Position numbers and translations under genes: made by a program
The notes under the pieces: model-generated
Told to the model about the DNA's origin: nothing
What the model saw: the letters and a program-made list of their open reading frames with translations, nothing else
The model's database searches: none
DNA from: Lachnospiraceae bacterium
GTDB taxonomy: Bacteria > Bacillota > Clostridia > Lachnospirales > Lachnospiraceae
Direction: 5' to 3'
NCBI GenBank assembly: GCA_017446045.1
Contig: JAFSRP010000018.1
Span: 294,759-358,758, forward strand
Length of the DNA: 64,000 nt
Part shown: piece after piece, positions 31,732-41,057 of the stretch
How positions within the stretch are numbered: the first letter of the stretch is position 1
Layout of the letters: each line of letters opens with the position of its first letter

Positions 31732-34081
31732 GAAACACAGCGTATCTTTTCTGCATCTTATGCGGGAGAACCTCCGGCGCAGGATCTGGTCTGTGGCGCT
31801 TAGCTCCCTGCTTTTCTTCTTCATGTTCCCTATCATGATGATGCTGCAGGTGAGCCACTATCTGGACGCATCGAATTTCGTCTCTCTTTCTGACCCGGCA
31901 CCTGCCATGAAACATGCAAAGCAGCAGGTCTTCTCGAATTTCATCGGATGGGTGGAGACCGACGACCCCTTCCTGAGCTTTATCCTGCTCTGCCTTGCGG
32001 TAGTCATCGCGGCATCGGCTTTTTCATGGCTTCATAACAGCCGTAAGACTGATTTTTACCACAGTTTGCCGGTCAGCCGTGCCCGCCTTTTCCATGCGGT
32101 CAACCTCAACAGCCTGCTGATCGTTGGCGTACCTTATCTGATCATGAGTCTGCTTGCCGCAGCCATCACACAGACCTCCACCGGTCACAGCGGTTGCTTT
32201 ATCGCAGCTCTCCTGGGATACCTGGGGCATATGGCTTTTTTCCTTCTGGGCTACATGACTGTGGTCCTGGCAATGATGCTGACGGGCAATGTATTTGTCG
32301 GTCTCCTGGGCACCGGGACGTTCTTTATATGGGGTCCCTGCTTCGTTGCGCTGGTATTCGGGCTCATGAACCGGTACTTCTATACCTTCTGTGATTCCGA
32401 AGAAATGATACAGTGGTTCATGCATCGTTCCTCTGCCTTTCTGTGGATGTTCCCGTTCAGCGGTGATGCTGCCGTTTCCGCGCCGGTCCGCGCGGCTTTA
32501 GCGCTTGCCGCATCTGCCGCATTGATGATCATCGATCTTCTGCTCTATTTCAGACGCCGGTCCGAATCTGCGGGACACGCCATGGCATTCGGCATAACAG
32601 AAGCACCCATCAAACTGATGATCATCGTTCCGATCGCGATCGGCTGCGGCCTGATCTTCCAGGAATTGATGGAAAGCGACGCCTGGACGGTGTTTGCTAT
32701 CGTTTGCGCGCTTCTGATCGGCGGATGCATCATGGAGATCATTTTCCGTTTTGATTTCCGGCAGCTTTTCGCCCATAAGTCCCATCTTCTGATCGGACTG
32801 CTGCTCTCCCTCGGGATCTTTGCATTCTTCCGTTTTGACCTCGCAGGTTATGACAGGTATCTTCCTGACCGTACAAAGCTCAGCTCAGCCGGTGTCGTGA
32901 CCGATATATATGACAATATATGGAACTACAATCACCGTTTTGAACTCCACGATGACGGGGATAACGTTTATTTGAGCCAGGTCGATAATGAACCGACGCC
33001 CAAAGTACTGCGCCGCATGGAGCTTCATGATCTGGATACGGTCTACGCGATTGCCGGGGAAGGCATCGCCGAAGCCTCGCAGCTGCGGGACATTCCTTTT
33101 GGAAAAAACGTCTATGAAACAGCAGGATCCGGCGACACGGACGTCCGTACCTGCAAAGTTTACATTGCATGGCATCTTGCAAACGGAAGGCAGGTGCTGA
33201 GACAATACACCGTCAACGCGGCAAAGCTTCATAACGACCTGGACCGGCTGCATGACAGCACGGATCATAAGAAAGCCTTCTATCCTATATTTTCCGTCAC
33301 AGCTGACGCCCTTGCCGGCGTCAATTACCAGGATATCGACAATACGGCGCACATCCGTTTCCCGTCAGATGCCGACATGAAAGAACTGCTCCTCACTTAT
33401 CAGGAGGAGTTCGGTGCGCTGACCGCGGAAGATCGACGCAGGGAAATGCCCATCGGAGCTCTGCAATTCAAAACGCATGAGTTCCAGCACATGGTCGACC
33501 GTCTGCGGGAGACGCAGGGTTATATCGGAATGCTTTCGGATTATCATTTCTACCCTGTGTATCCATCGTTTGACGGAACGCTTGCCCTGTTAGAGAAATG
33601 CGGGATCACGCTGAACAGCTCTCTCGATCCCGATCGGATCGAATCACTGGTCATCAACGACAATCGCAGCTTTGACGGGGATCCCAGTTGGGAAGAAGTG
33701 GAATCCAAACGAAGATCACCTCTTGTGATCCATGACAAGGAACAGATCCGCGAGGTCCTCGACCACGCTTTTGTCAACGGCCTGAACTGTGAGAACCGTC
33801 TCGGGCCCGTATACTACGGATTGGATATTTCCGTACGTGCCGCTTTTGAAGAAAGCGATGCTCAGGACAGTCCTGATGCCTCGGATAATGCCGATGCTGT
33901 GGATCCGGACATAGCCGATGGGCGCAGTGATCTTTACACCGCCGCATATGAGAACAGCGGCAGCATCGACTTTTATTCTTACAGTCTGAGCCTTGACGCA
34001 GCGAACATTCCCGATTTCATCCGGGACTACTTTGAACTGACGGATGACGACATTCGGCGGGATTCTATCCAAAGCTACTGA
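31706..34081 (+). CDS. Large ABC-2-type permease with C-terminal extracytoplasmic domain
   Basis: The 791-residue protein has a ribosome binding site GGAGGTG 10 bases before ATG. Residues about 20-390 hold roughly ten membrane helices in two blocks with the ABC-2-like pattern SFLHLMRENLRRRIW and NSRKTDFYHSLPVSRARLFHAV. Residues about 400-790 are a soluble, Asp/Glu-rich, probably extracellular domain of unknown function. It partners the ATPase encoded upstream. The substrate is unknown; YtrB-type systems respond to cell-wall antibiotics. Confidence 0.8.
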   Translation: MMSANSSSEKHSVSFLHLMRENLRRRIWSVALSSLLFFFMFPIMMMLQVSHYLDASNFVSLSDPAPAMKHAKQQVFSNFIGWVETDDPFLSFILLCLAVVIAASAFSWLHNSRKTDFYHSLPVSRARLFHAVNLNSLLIVGVPYLIMSLLAAAITQTSTGHSGCFIAALLGYLGHMAFFLLGYMTVVLAMMLTGNVFVGLLGTGTFFIWGPCFVALVFGLMNRYFYTFCDSEEMIQWFMHRSSAFLWMFPFSGDAAVSAPVRAALALAASAALMIIDLLLYFRRRSESAGHAMAFGITEAPIKLMIIVPIAIGCGLIFQELMESDAWTVFAIVCALLIGGCIMEIIFRFDFRQLFAHKSHLLIGLLLSLGIFAFFRFDLAGYDRYLPDRTKLSSAGVVTDIYDNIWNYNHRFELHDDGDNVYLSQVDNEPTPKVLRRMELHDLDTVYAIAGEGIAEASQLRDIPFGKNVYETAGSGDTDVRTCKVYIAWHLANGRQVLRQYTVNAAKLHNDLDRLHDSTDHKKAFYPIFSVTADALAGVNYQDIDNTAHIRFPSDADMKELLLTYQEEFGALTAEDRRREMPIGALQFKTHEFQHMVDRLRETQGYIGMLSDYHFYPVYPSFDGTLALLEKCGITLNSSLDPDRIESLVINDNRSFDGDPSWEEVESKRRSPLVIHDKEQIREVLDHAFVNGLNCENRLGPVYYGLDISVRAAFEESDAQDSPDASDNADAVDPDIADGRSDLYTAAYENSGSIDFYSYSLSLDAANIPDFIRDYFELTDDDIRRDSIQSY

Positions 34082-34149
34082 TCCGTTCATTTCTTCTCTT
34101 ATCGGACTGCCGAAACAGCAAGCTGACAACCGGTTTATCACACGAAAGA

Positions 34150-34184
34150 ACAGCCGTATGGTCAAATACAGACCATACGGCTGT
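34150..34184. terminator. Bidirectional terminator between permease and RlmI-type genes
   Basis: A perfect 14-bp stem (ACAGCCGTATGGTC with GACCATACGGCTGT, 7-base loop) lies between the converging genes. The T tracts are short on both sides. Confidence 0.75.
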
Positions 34185-34245
34185 TATACAGAGCGTCCAT
34201 ATACTAAATGTTCGGGATGCTCCGTTCCCTTCTTCCTTCGTTTTG

Positions 34246-35541
34246 TTATAAAAAACTGTCCCGAACCTGGAAAATGTAGAATTTCAGATAATAGGAATTC
34301 TCATCATTGTCCTTTTGGCCCGGCATGTCACCGGTGGACCAGAGGATCGGATGGTCCGCAGACTGGGTACGGAATTCCACCTGACGGAGTCTCCTGTGCG
34401 CGGAACGCGCAGCCTCACGGATCGTCTTCTCCAATAAGGCCTGCGGCATATAATGAGAGCAGCTGCAGGTCACGAGGAAGCCGCCATCCTTCACGAGCTT
34501 CAGTCCCCGGTAATTGATCTCCCGATAGCCTTTTGCTGCTTTTTTGGTAGCCTCCCTGGATTTGGTAAATGCCGGGGGATCCAGGATCACAACGTCATAC
34601 TGCTCTCCCGCTGCTTCCAGTTTCGGAAGCAGATCAAATACATCCGCCGCCATGAACCGTAACTGCGGACCTTCTCCGAAATTCAGAGAATCGACCCTTG
34701 CAGAACCCGGAACTTTATCATCAATTACGGTAAACCCGTTCAGCGCAGCGTTCTTTTTTGCCTGGGCGATCGCTGTTTCAGATATGTCCACGGCTGTGAC
34801 TTCCCTGGCGCCGGCGGCAGCCGCGTTAAGCGCAAATGCCCCGGTATGTGTAAAACAGTCCAGCACCCTCGCTTCGCGGCAGAAGGGGCGTATCGCAAGC
34901 CGGTTATATTTTTGATCCAGGAAAAAGCCGGTCTTCTGTCCGTCTGCGACATCCACCAGAAAACGGATGCCATTTTCCACGGTCTCGACCTCCGTGTCAA
35001 AGGGTGCATTGATAAATCCCTTCACCGGCTCCATTCCCTCTTTTTTTCGCACGGCAGCATCCGACCGCTCATAGATGCCGCGTATCGTAATGCCGTCTTC
35101 TTTAAGGATCCTGCAAAGCGCATCCAGGATCGTCATCTTCAGTCGGTCGATCCCGAGTGCCAGTGATTCCACGACCAGCACATCAGAAAACTTGTCGACC
35201 ACGATGCCGGGAAGGAAATCCGCCTCTCCGAAGATCACCCGGCAGCACGAAGTATCTACGGTCTTCTTTCTGTACTCCCAGGCATCACGTACCCGTTTCT
35301 CAAGGTATGCTTCGTCAATTCGGGCGGGATCCTGTACGCCCCGCGAGAGCATCCGCACCGCGATCTTCGAGTGCGTATTGACAAAGCCAACGCCCATGGG
35401 ATATCCGTCGAAATCTTCTATACGCAGAATATCGCCCTGCACCCATTCTCCCTCGATCCTGTCGATCTCATTGTCATAGATCCAGGCACCGCCGGCCTTC
35501 AGAGTGCGGCCTTCACCTTTTTTCAATATTACTGTTGCCAT
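34246..35541 (-). CDS. RlmI-type 23S rRNA cytosine-C5 methyltransferase
   Basis: The start at 35541 (MATVILKKGEGRTL) follows AAGGA. Residues 1-75 are a PUA RNA-binding domain (KKGEGRTLKAGGAWIYDNEI). The Rossmann methyltransferase domain has VLDCFTHTGAFALNAAAAGA for SAM binding, VILDPPAFTKS, and the catalytic Cys region LVTCSCSHYM. These fit the RlmI/YccW family, which methylates 23S rRNA position 1962 in E. coli. The 431-residue length is slightly longer than typical because of the C-terminal tail. Confidence 0.9.
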   Translation of the reverse strand: MATVILKKGEGRTLKAGGAWIYDNEIDRIEGEWVQGDILRIEDFDGYPMGVGFVNTHSKIAVRMLSRGVQDPARIDEAYLEKRVRDAWEYRKKTVDTSCCRVIFGEADFLPGIVVDKFSDVLVVESLALGIDRLKMTILDALCRILKEDGITIRGIYERSDAAVRKKEGMEPVKGFINAPFDTEVETVENGIRFLVDVADGQKTGFFLDQKYNRLAIRPFCREARVLDCFTHTGAFALNAAAAGAREVTAVDISETAIAQAKKNAALNGFTVIDDKVPGSARVDSLNFGEGPQLRFMAADVFDLLPKLEAAGEQYDVVILDPPAFTKSREATKKAAKGYREINYRGLKLVKDGGFLVTCSCSHYMPQALLEKTIREAARSAHRRLRQVEFRTQSADHPILWSTGDMPGQKDNDENSYYLKFYIFQVRDSFL

Positions 35542-35612
35542 CCGTCCGTCCTTATCTTGTGAATCCCGGGAACCGGCCATCTGCCCGTCCGCCCTTTCAC
35601 ATTCGGTGTAAA

Positions 35613-35647
35613 ACAAAACAGGCACTCCCGCCTCGCGAAAGTGCCTG
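35613..35647 (-). terminator. Terminator after the small hypothetical gene
   Basis: The stem CAGGCACT/AGTGCCTG is followed by TTTTGTTTT on the minus strand. It lies 13 bases after the stop codon at 35660. Confidence 0.8.
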
Positions 35648-35659
35648 CTGTCGATCTGC

Positions 35660-35995
35660 TTATTTTTTATGTCTGAAAATGCCCTTCAATACATCGATCA
35701 GTTCTTCTTTTTTCTCTTCATCAGGCTTTGCGCTGTAGCCCATATCCTCCAGAAGCTGATCCACATAATCAAAATACATATTCCGTGACATCTCAAGAGA
35801 CCGCACAGACCCTTCCTGCTCATTGGCCATTTCCCGAATATCATGCATCATTGTCTCCATCTTTTCGATCCTGGCAACAGCTTCCGGGTCATCAGCATAC
35901 ATTCTGGCAGCACGCGCAAAAAACTCTTCGCGGGCATGATCCATGTCCTTGCAAGCTCTGAGCTCGATCACTTCATTCTTGGTTAACTTTCTCAT
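35660..35995 (-). CDS. Small hypothetical cytoplasmic protein
   Basis: The 111-residue product starts MRKLTKNEVIELRACKDMDHA. ATG 35995 is chosen because a G-rich GGGGGGG tract lies about 12 bases upstream; a GTG at 36040 has no site. The protein is charged and helical with no membrane segments. It ends in a Lys/Glu-rich stretch (EEKKEELIDVLKGIFRHKK). No family is recognised. It has its own terminator and lies just upstream of the RlmI-type gene. Confidence 0.7.
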   Translation of the reverse strand: MRKLTKNEVIELRACKDMDHAREEFFARAARMYADDPEAVARIEKMETMMHDIREMANEQEGSVRSLEMSRNMYFDYVDQLLEDMGYSAKPDEEKKEELIDVLKGIFRHKK

Positions 35996-36167
35996 ATCTG
36001 GTTTATCCCCCCCTGAAAACCGGTAAAACTCGTACTTCACAGGACTTTGCCTGCCGTCAGGTCAAACCATCGCAGGAAGTCCGGTACGATAATATGTCAA
36101 AGGCTATTTTGTCATAGACTTACTATTTTTTCAATATTTGCACCGGGACTTTATCAGGAACAATATG

Positions 36168-36214
36168 AGAAAGCGGTCGGGTTCATGGTACATGTACCAC
36201 GATCTCCCGACCGC
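36168..36214 (-). terminator. Terminator of the LarA-like operon
   Basis: GCGGTCGGG pairs with CCCGACCGC and encloses the palindrome TGGTACATGTACCA. It begins just after the stop codon at 36220, with TTTCTC following on the minus strand. Confidence 0.75.
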
Positions 36215-36219
36215 CTGAT

Positions 36220-37467
36220 TTAAAGCATCAGACGTCCTCCCTCATCAAAGCTCAGCTCCAGACCGCTTTCGAGCACTTCGAGTTCCGGATGCTCTTTAAG
36301 CACAGCTTCAGACACCAGCAGTGTTTCGATCTGCAGGGTGTTCTCCGCAATAATGAGCGAAGTTCCGGCACCATGTCCGAAGAGACGCATCGCTACATCC
36401 ATTGCATCCTTTTCCGTCTCGAAATGCGGTGGGATCTTACCGCGCTCCAGATAGGTCGTGGGGATCAGGTTGGAATACATGGATTTGCGGTCGATCTGAT
36501 CAACCAACTCCTTCGTCGTGATATCCGCGAGTCCGATGCCCAGCGCATTACCATAGGAATGGGAATTCATCCTGAGTGCCACGATGCCATGGATATCCGG
36601 TTTCGCCGGCTCCTCCACTCCCCTGACCCTGATCCGTCCGATGGTCTTGGTATCCATACCGGTACCGCTGAAGATCTTGCCGATCTCCTTAACGACCAGA
36701 AGATCCAGCTCGTCAACTGGAAGATGCGGGACCAGCGAATAGCTGAGCTTCAGCAGCTCCGCGTCCTCTTCAAGGAAGTTTTCCTTTCTCACCGCCTTCA
36801 GACAGAAGGTATGGTCACGGGAATTCTCCACGATCGCAAGCCCGCAGAGGATAGGTGCTTTCTGCAGGGAGACCGCGGCGGATGCACGAATGGACTTTGC
36901 AAGACCGTAGGCATGCATGGCAGAGCAGCCTTTTTCCTTGCCCAGACCAATGGCGATCATCTTGACCAGGCCGCTCTCATTTGGTGCGGAAAAATCCGTA
37001 TGAGGCTTGACACGGTTTACCACGATCACGCCGTCAGACTCCCAGGCGTTTTTGTCAAAATACACCGGGGCGCCATTCTCAATGGTCCCGAGCTGCACGA
37101 CCTCCATCGAAGAAAGGACCGGACAGCCCATGGTATCTTCATCGATCCCATACCCTTTGATGACTTCCCGCTGGCCTTCCGCGGTCGCGCCGCCATGGCT
37201 TCCCATGGCCGGCACGATGAAAGGATGCCCGCCTTTGGACTTTACGTAATCCACCACGCTCTTTACGATGCGATCTATGTTGTGTATGCCGCGGCTGCCG
37301 GCAGTGATCGCGATCCTCTTATCCTTCAGTGCAGAGGCAAGATCGAGCGTATCCAGCTGTGTCATCACTTCCGCGGGAATGTCACTGACCTCACGCTCCT
37401 CCATATGCTGACGCACGCGGTACATTATGGGATAGATGGTCTCACCGGTAAATAGTCCTGTCTGCAT
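36220..37467 (-). CDS. LarA-like (DUF2088) protein, putative nickel-pincer enzyme
   Basis: The 415-residue protein contains the LarA N-domain pattern: GSHGGATAEGQ, VVNRVKPHTDF, ESGLVKMIAIGLGKEKG and CSAMHAYGL. By comparison with lactate racemase, the His of KPHT, the Lys of GLVKM and the His of SAMH are candidates for catalytic His, pincer-bound Lys and Ni-ligand His. LarA homologues act on various 2-hydroxyacids, so the substrate is open. larB, larC and larE are not in the window. It is last in a three-gene operon with two proteins I cannot name. Confidence 0.8.
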   Translation of the reverse strand: MQTGLFTGETIYPIMYRVRQHMEEREVSDIPAEVMTQLDTLDLASALKDKRIAITAGSRGIHNIDRIVKSVVDYVKSKGGHPFIVPAMGSHGGATAEGQREVIKGYGIDEDTMGCPVLSSMEVVQLGTIENGAPVYFDKNAWESDGVIVVNRVKPHTDFSAPNESGLVKMIAIGLGKEKGCSAMHAYGLAKSIRASAAVSLQKAPILCGLAIVENSRDHTFCLKAVRKENFLEEDAELLKLSYSLVPHLPVDELDLLVVKEIGKIFSGTGMDTKTIGRIRVRGVEEPAKPDIHGIVALRMNSHSYGNALGIGLADITTKELVDQIDRKSMYSNLIPTTYLERGKIPPHFETEKDAMDVAMRLFGHGAGTSLIIAENTLQIETLLVSEAVLKEHPELEVLESGLELSFDEGGRLML

Positions 37468-37483
37468 GCAATGCTCCTTTGAT

Positions 37484-38488
37484 TTACAGTTCGTATTCGC
37501 GGATCAGCTCGCTTGCCTTGTATTTCTTGGCGTCCTCGATGCCAGGAAGGAGCTCGTCTGCGCGTGCGATCACTTCGGCGGGACTTAAGTTGAGCGGTTT
37601 TTCCAGCGCTTCTCTGGTGATGCCGACAGAGTTCAGCTCAGCCCAGGAGGAATCTGCGATGTTATCGAAATCGATCTCCGCGCCGAGAGCGCACGCAGTG
37701 CACAGATTCAGCGGTGAGCAGCCGATATCCCTTCCGGGGACACATCCGCAGTCTAGCGCGCGGATGATATACTTGGCCATGGTCTTCTTGTCTGCAACGA
37801 TGCAGGGGATCCACTGCTTCAGGGTCTTCGCATAGTCACCGGAATTGTGTGCTGTCTGGCCTGCCTTGAACTGGGGATGCGGGAATACGCGTCCGAACTG
37901 CTCCGCTACTGTCATGCCGATGCCCACCGACATGGTCTCGCCGGTCCAGCCAACCAGCAGGTCGCCGCCGCGCTGGCTCTCCAGCTGCCCCAGGATCGGG
38001 TACAGTACCTCGTCCATCGTGATGATGTTCATCATTTCCGTTGCGGAATTATTGTTGGAAGCTCGTCCGCTGATAACCACATTGTGGATCGGAATGATCT
38101 TTTTGGAGGGATCCGGTCCGCGGAACAGCCTGCGCTCCGGGAAGAGTTTCTTCCACTGGATCAGGTGACGCTCGGTCTCAAGACGCTCTTCCGTGAAATC
38201 AAATCCATACATCGGGAGAATACCGAAATCAGGGTTGACCCTGCCGCGATCGGATGCACCCATGCGCACGATCGCTCCCTCGATGCAGATACCGTCACTG
38301 GTCGTAGTGCAGGCGTCCATGTCAAATACATTGATGGCCGTGGGCTCCATATGCCGTTTCGCCACCTCATGGATCGCCTCGTCCTGTGTCATACCGGCTG
38401 CTTCAATATCTTTGACATTCAGGAAGATGACATTGACCGGAATCATCTTGCCGTCTATTTTTCCTTCTGGAAACATTAAATACTTCAT
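37484..38488 (-). CDS. Cys-rich protein of unknown function in the LarA-like operon
   Basis: The 334-residue cytoplasmic protein has a C-terminal cysteine cluster at residues 247, 249, 257, 263 and 266 (DCGCVPGRDIGC, NLCTACALG). This is suited to binding a metal or an iron-sulfur cluster. A further pair lies at Cys60 and Cys68 (DMDACTTTSDGICIEG). Other conserved-looking parts are VVISGRASNNNSATEMMN and WTGETMSVGIGMTVAEQFGRVFPHPQFKAGQTAHNSG. I do not recognise the family. It starts after GAGGAAG and ends 17 bases before the LarA-like gene, suggesting a joint pathway. Confidence 0.8.
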   Translation of the reverse strand: MKYLMFPEGKIDGKMIPVNVIFLNVKDIEAAGMTQDEAIHEVAKRHMEPTAINVFDMDACTTTSDGICIEGAIVRMGASDRGRVNPDFGILPMYGFDFTEERLETERHLIQWKKLFPERRLFRGPDPSKKIIPIHNVVISGRASNNNSATEMMNIITMDEVLYPILGQLESQRGGDLLVGWTGETMSVGIGMTVAEQFGRVFPHPQFKAGQTAHNSGDYAKTLKQWIPCIVADKKTMAKYIIRALDCGCVPGRDIGCSPLNLCTACALGAEIDFDNIADSSWAELNSVGITREALEKPLNLSPAEVIARADELLPGIEDAKKYKASELIREYEL

Positions 38489-38558
38489 GTGGCTTCCTCT
38501 TCTTTCTATGAGATCAATAGTATCGGGCTTTCGGATATCTTATAATGCCGATACCGCA

Positions 38559-38939
38559 TCAGTGCAGGCCGATGGGCGGTCTGTGGTCCTCAATATCAGT
38601 ACAGTCACCAAACTCTACTTCTTCGGTCGGATGCAGGATATTCATTACCTCCAGTACCACCTTGATGACTTTGCCGTTCTCGTCCAGTCCCTTGACAGCG
38701 ACTGTATGCATCGTCTCCGGAACTCTCGGCAGAACAACGAAGTCTATAGAAGCCACGTCCTCTCTGTCTGCCATCTCTTCCACGGCTTTTTCGATCCTTC
38801 CGGTCCGGAGCGACTGGAACTTTGCGCTGTGCAGGCTCTCAAGACCCCGGATGCTGATCGTCTTCTCCGGATACTTACGGGTCGCTGCCGTATACATTTT
38901 CTTCATGAAATCCGGAAGCTTTGTGTGTAACAGTTTCAT
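38559..38939 (-). CDS. Small hypothetical protein, first gene of the LarA-like operon
   Basis: The 126-residue soluble protein starts after GGAGGG. It has an alpha/beta character, with LESLHSAKFQSLRTGRIEKAVEEMAD and GKVIKVVLEVMNILHPTEEVEFGDCTDIEDHRPPIGLH, and a single Cys near its end. I recognise no family. It lies 70 bases upstream of the Cys-rich gene and opens the operon. Confidence 0.75.
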   Translation of the reverse strand: MKLLHTKLPDFMKKMYTAATRKYPEKTISIRGLESLHSAKFQSLRTGRIEKAVEEMADREDVASIDFVVLPRVPETMHTVAVKGLDENGKVIKVVLEVMNILHPTEEVEFGDCTDIEDHRPPIGLH

Positions 38940-39275
38940 ACTGGTCCCTCCATTGATATCCGTGGCTTCCAGCCACTTGATGGTTGTTGTATATTAGCAC
39001 AGAACAACTCTTTTATACTATACCATAAAACCTATGTCATTGGTCTGTTTTTTGTTGTTTCTCTGTTTTTCAGATTATTTACATAATTTTGCTGATGTCA
39101 TAAAGTGTGAAATCAAGTAAAATACCTTTGACAGCATACATTTCTAAATAACGCGTGCTGGTGTTGCGGCTGCACCGCTGTTTTTTGTGCCCGGAACATC
39201 CCGGACGCGTTTCTCTTTTGGTGATGTTATGCCAAATAATGATTCGTTCCATGACCTTGAAGGGAGGCTTCCATC

Positions 39276-40415
39276 ATGCTCGCTGAAAAACTGGACTATA
39301 TCATGAAACTGACCAACACCAAAAACTCCGATCTTGCCAAGGCGCTTGATTTTGACCCGTCCTATGTCAGCCGGATGCGTTCCGGCAAACGCGGAATCCC
39401 CAGTCACCATCCTTTTGTAGAGCCTGCTTCCTTTTTCTTCGCCCGCCGTATCACGGAAGATTACCAGAAAAGGAGTCTTTCTTCCACGATACTGGAAGGC
39501 CGTGAGTGGCCGGAGGATATCAATGCTGCCAGGATCATCATCGGCGCCTGGTTCAATGATGACGGACCTTCTTACAAGGACACTGTTACCCGTTTTCTTG
39601 ACCGGATCTCCTCCGTGAAATCCCTGGATCCCACTTCCCGATACCCGGATCCCGCTCCCGGAGAGAAGGCGCCAGACTGGGCGGCAGATGCCATAACCGC
39701 GGAAGTCAAGCTGTTTTTCGGCAAAGAAGGGCGGCGCAATGCTGTTCTCGATATGCTTACTGCGATCGTTGCTGATGGAAGTCCTGTCACTCTTTTCATG
39801 CATACGGACGAAAACATGGACTGGCTCAATGAAAGTAAATTTTACTCTTCCCGCTGGTCATCCCTCCTTGCGCGCCATCTCGCCAATGGCGGCAGGATCG
39901 TTAATATCCATACCGTCAACCGGGCATTCGGAGAAATGCTTGCATCGATCGAACGCTGGATGCCGCTCTATCTTACCGGCAGGGTCGAATCCTGGTATTG
40001 TCCGAATCTCAGGGACGGCATCCTGCGCAGGACCCTTTTCATATGTCCGGAAAAAAGCATTGCAGTGGTATCCAATACCATCGCGGAGGAGACCAGCGCC
40101 GTCATGAATATCCAGGTCCGTGATCCGGATGGTATTAAAGCACTCGTACAGGAATTCACGGCATTTCAGAAACTCTGCCGCCCGCTGATTAGGGTCAGGC
40201 AGCTGAAGACACTTTCCGCGGCACCTTCAGAGCTTCGAAGCTTTGCGCACAGGTTCGATCTGGGAGACGAGCTCCCGAAGAATATCCAGCTTTACGTTGA
40301 TGAAGAAAAGGGAGCCGCTGTCATTCATACGGAGAAGCCGTACCTGCTGCTCCAGACAAACGAGCCGCATATGACCAGAGTCTTTTTGGACTATTGGCTC
40401 CTCTACCATAAATAA
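39276..40415 (+). CDS. XRE-type DNA-binding regulator with unknown C-terminal domain
   Basis: The start follows GGGAGG. Residues about 1-50 (EKLDYIMKLTNTKNSDLAKALDFDPSYVSRMRSGKRGIP) are a helix-turn-helix with the recognition segment DPSYVSRMRSGKRG. The remaining about 330 residues have no domain I can name, but look like a soluble mixed alpha/beta fold. It is transcribed divergently from the LarA-like operon across about 335 bases, so it may control it. The 38940-39275 gap holds an AT-rich symmetrical block (TTTTAT/ATAAAA near 39010) and hairpins near 39150-39220, with no clear promoter. Confidence 0.7.
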   Translation: MLAEKLDYIMKLTNTKNSDLAKALDFDPSYVSRMRSGKRGIPSHHPFVEPASFFFARRITEDYQKRSLSSTILEGREWPEDINAARIIIGAWFNDDGPSYKDTVTRFLDRISSVKSLDPTSRYPDPAPGEKAPDWAADAITAEVKLFFGKEGRRNAVLDMLTAIVADGSPVTLFMHTDENMDWLNESKFYSSRWSSLLARHLANGGRIVNIHTVNRAFGEMLASIERWMPLYLTGRVESWYCPNLRDGILRRTLFICPEKSIAVVSNTIAEETSAVMNIQVRDPDGIKALVQEFTAFQKLCRPLIRVRQLKTLSAAPSELRSFAHRFDLGDELPKNIQLYVDEEKGAAVIHTEKPYLLLQTNEPHMTRVFLDYWLLYHK

Positions 40416-40445
40416 TATCTGCTGAACAACTGAGTATAAACAATC

Positions 40446-40501
40446 AGACCGTCCGCATTTCCGGAAACTGCATTTCCTGCATCCCGGCTTGCAGACGGTC
40501 T
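40446..40501. terminator. Terminator between converging regulator and DUF308 genes
   Basis: AGACCGTC pairs with GACGGTCT across a long loop that can fold further. It is placed between converging genes. Confidence 0.6.
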
Positions 40502-40523
40502 TATATTGCTTTTTGAATCACGG

Positions 40524-41057
40524 CTACTGGATATATACGATGGCTGTCCTGCGGAAGGCAGACACGATCCTTACAGCCGCCGAGTAAAACAGGCCTGCGC
40601 AGTAGACCCACAGAAAATAGACAGGTGATCGCAGATGGAACAGACAGAAGAAAAACACTACCGCATTCACGATGCCCTGAACTGTATCCACTTTCCAGGC
40701 TGGCGCGCCATAATGCCTTTCCTGTATTCCTTTTGCCAGGTTTACGACACAGGAGAATGCGTGGAATCCCAAAAGATACAGGATCAGCGCCCATCGCGGC
40801 TCATCGGTCATCGAAAAAGTCAGCAGTCCGAGATCAATTAGAAATATCCCCAAAAACAAAAAGTACTTTCCCCCTACCATATTCCGGGCCATATGAAAGT
40901 AATAGAACAGGTAACGTAGCCCCATCAGCAGGAGCGATACCATAATAAAAGCAGCAATGATCACGAAACCGTCTTCCGGCATCGTCAGGAGCACAACAGC
41001 GCCGATGATCAGCAGCAGACCTGTTATAAGGTTTTTAATTCTCTGAAATACTGTCAT
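40524..41057 (-). CDS. DUF308/HdeD-like membrane protein
   Basis: The 177-residue protein has six membrane helices grouped as two repeats, with ITGLLLIIGAVVLLTMPEDGFVIIAAFIMVSLLLMGL and QGIVNAVVFFFCLFHLRSPVYFLWVYCAGLFYSAAVRIVSAF. This fits HdeD-like DUF308 proteins. Their role is not settled; acid-stress links come from E. coli HdeD. Its start overlaps the end of the preceding gene by four bases. Confidence 0.75.
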   Translation of the reverse strand: MTVFQRIKNLITGLLLIIGAVVLLTMPEDGFVIIAAFIMVSLLLMGLRYLFYYFHMARNMVGGKYFLFLGIFLIDLGLLTFSMTDEPRWALILYLLGFHAFSCVVNLAKGIQERHYGAPAWKVDTVQGIVNAVVFFFCLFHLRSPVYFLWVYCAGLFYSAAVRIVSAFRRTAIVYIQ

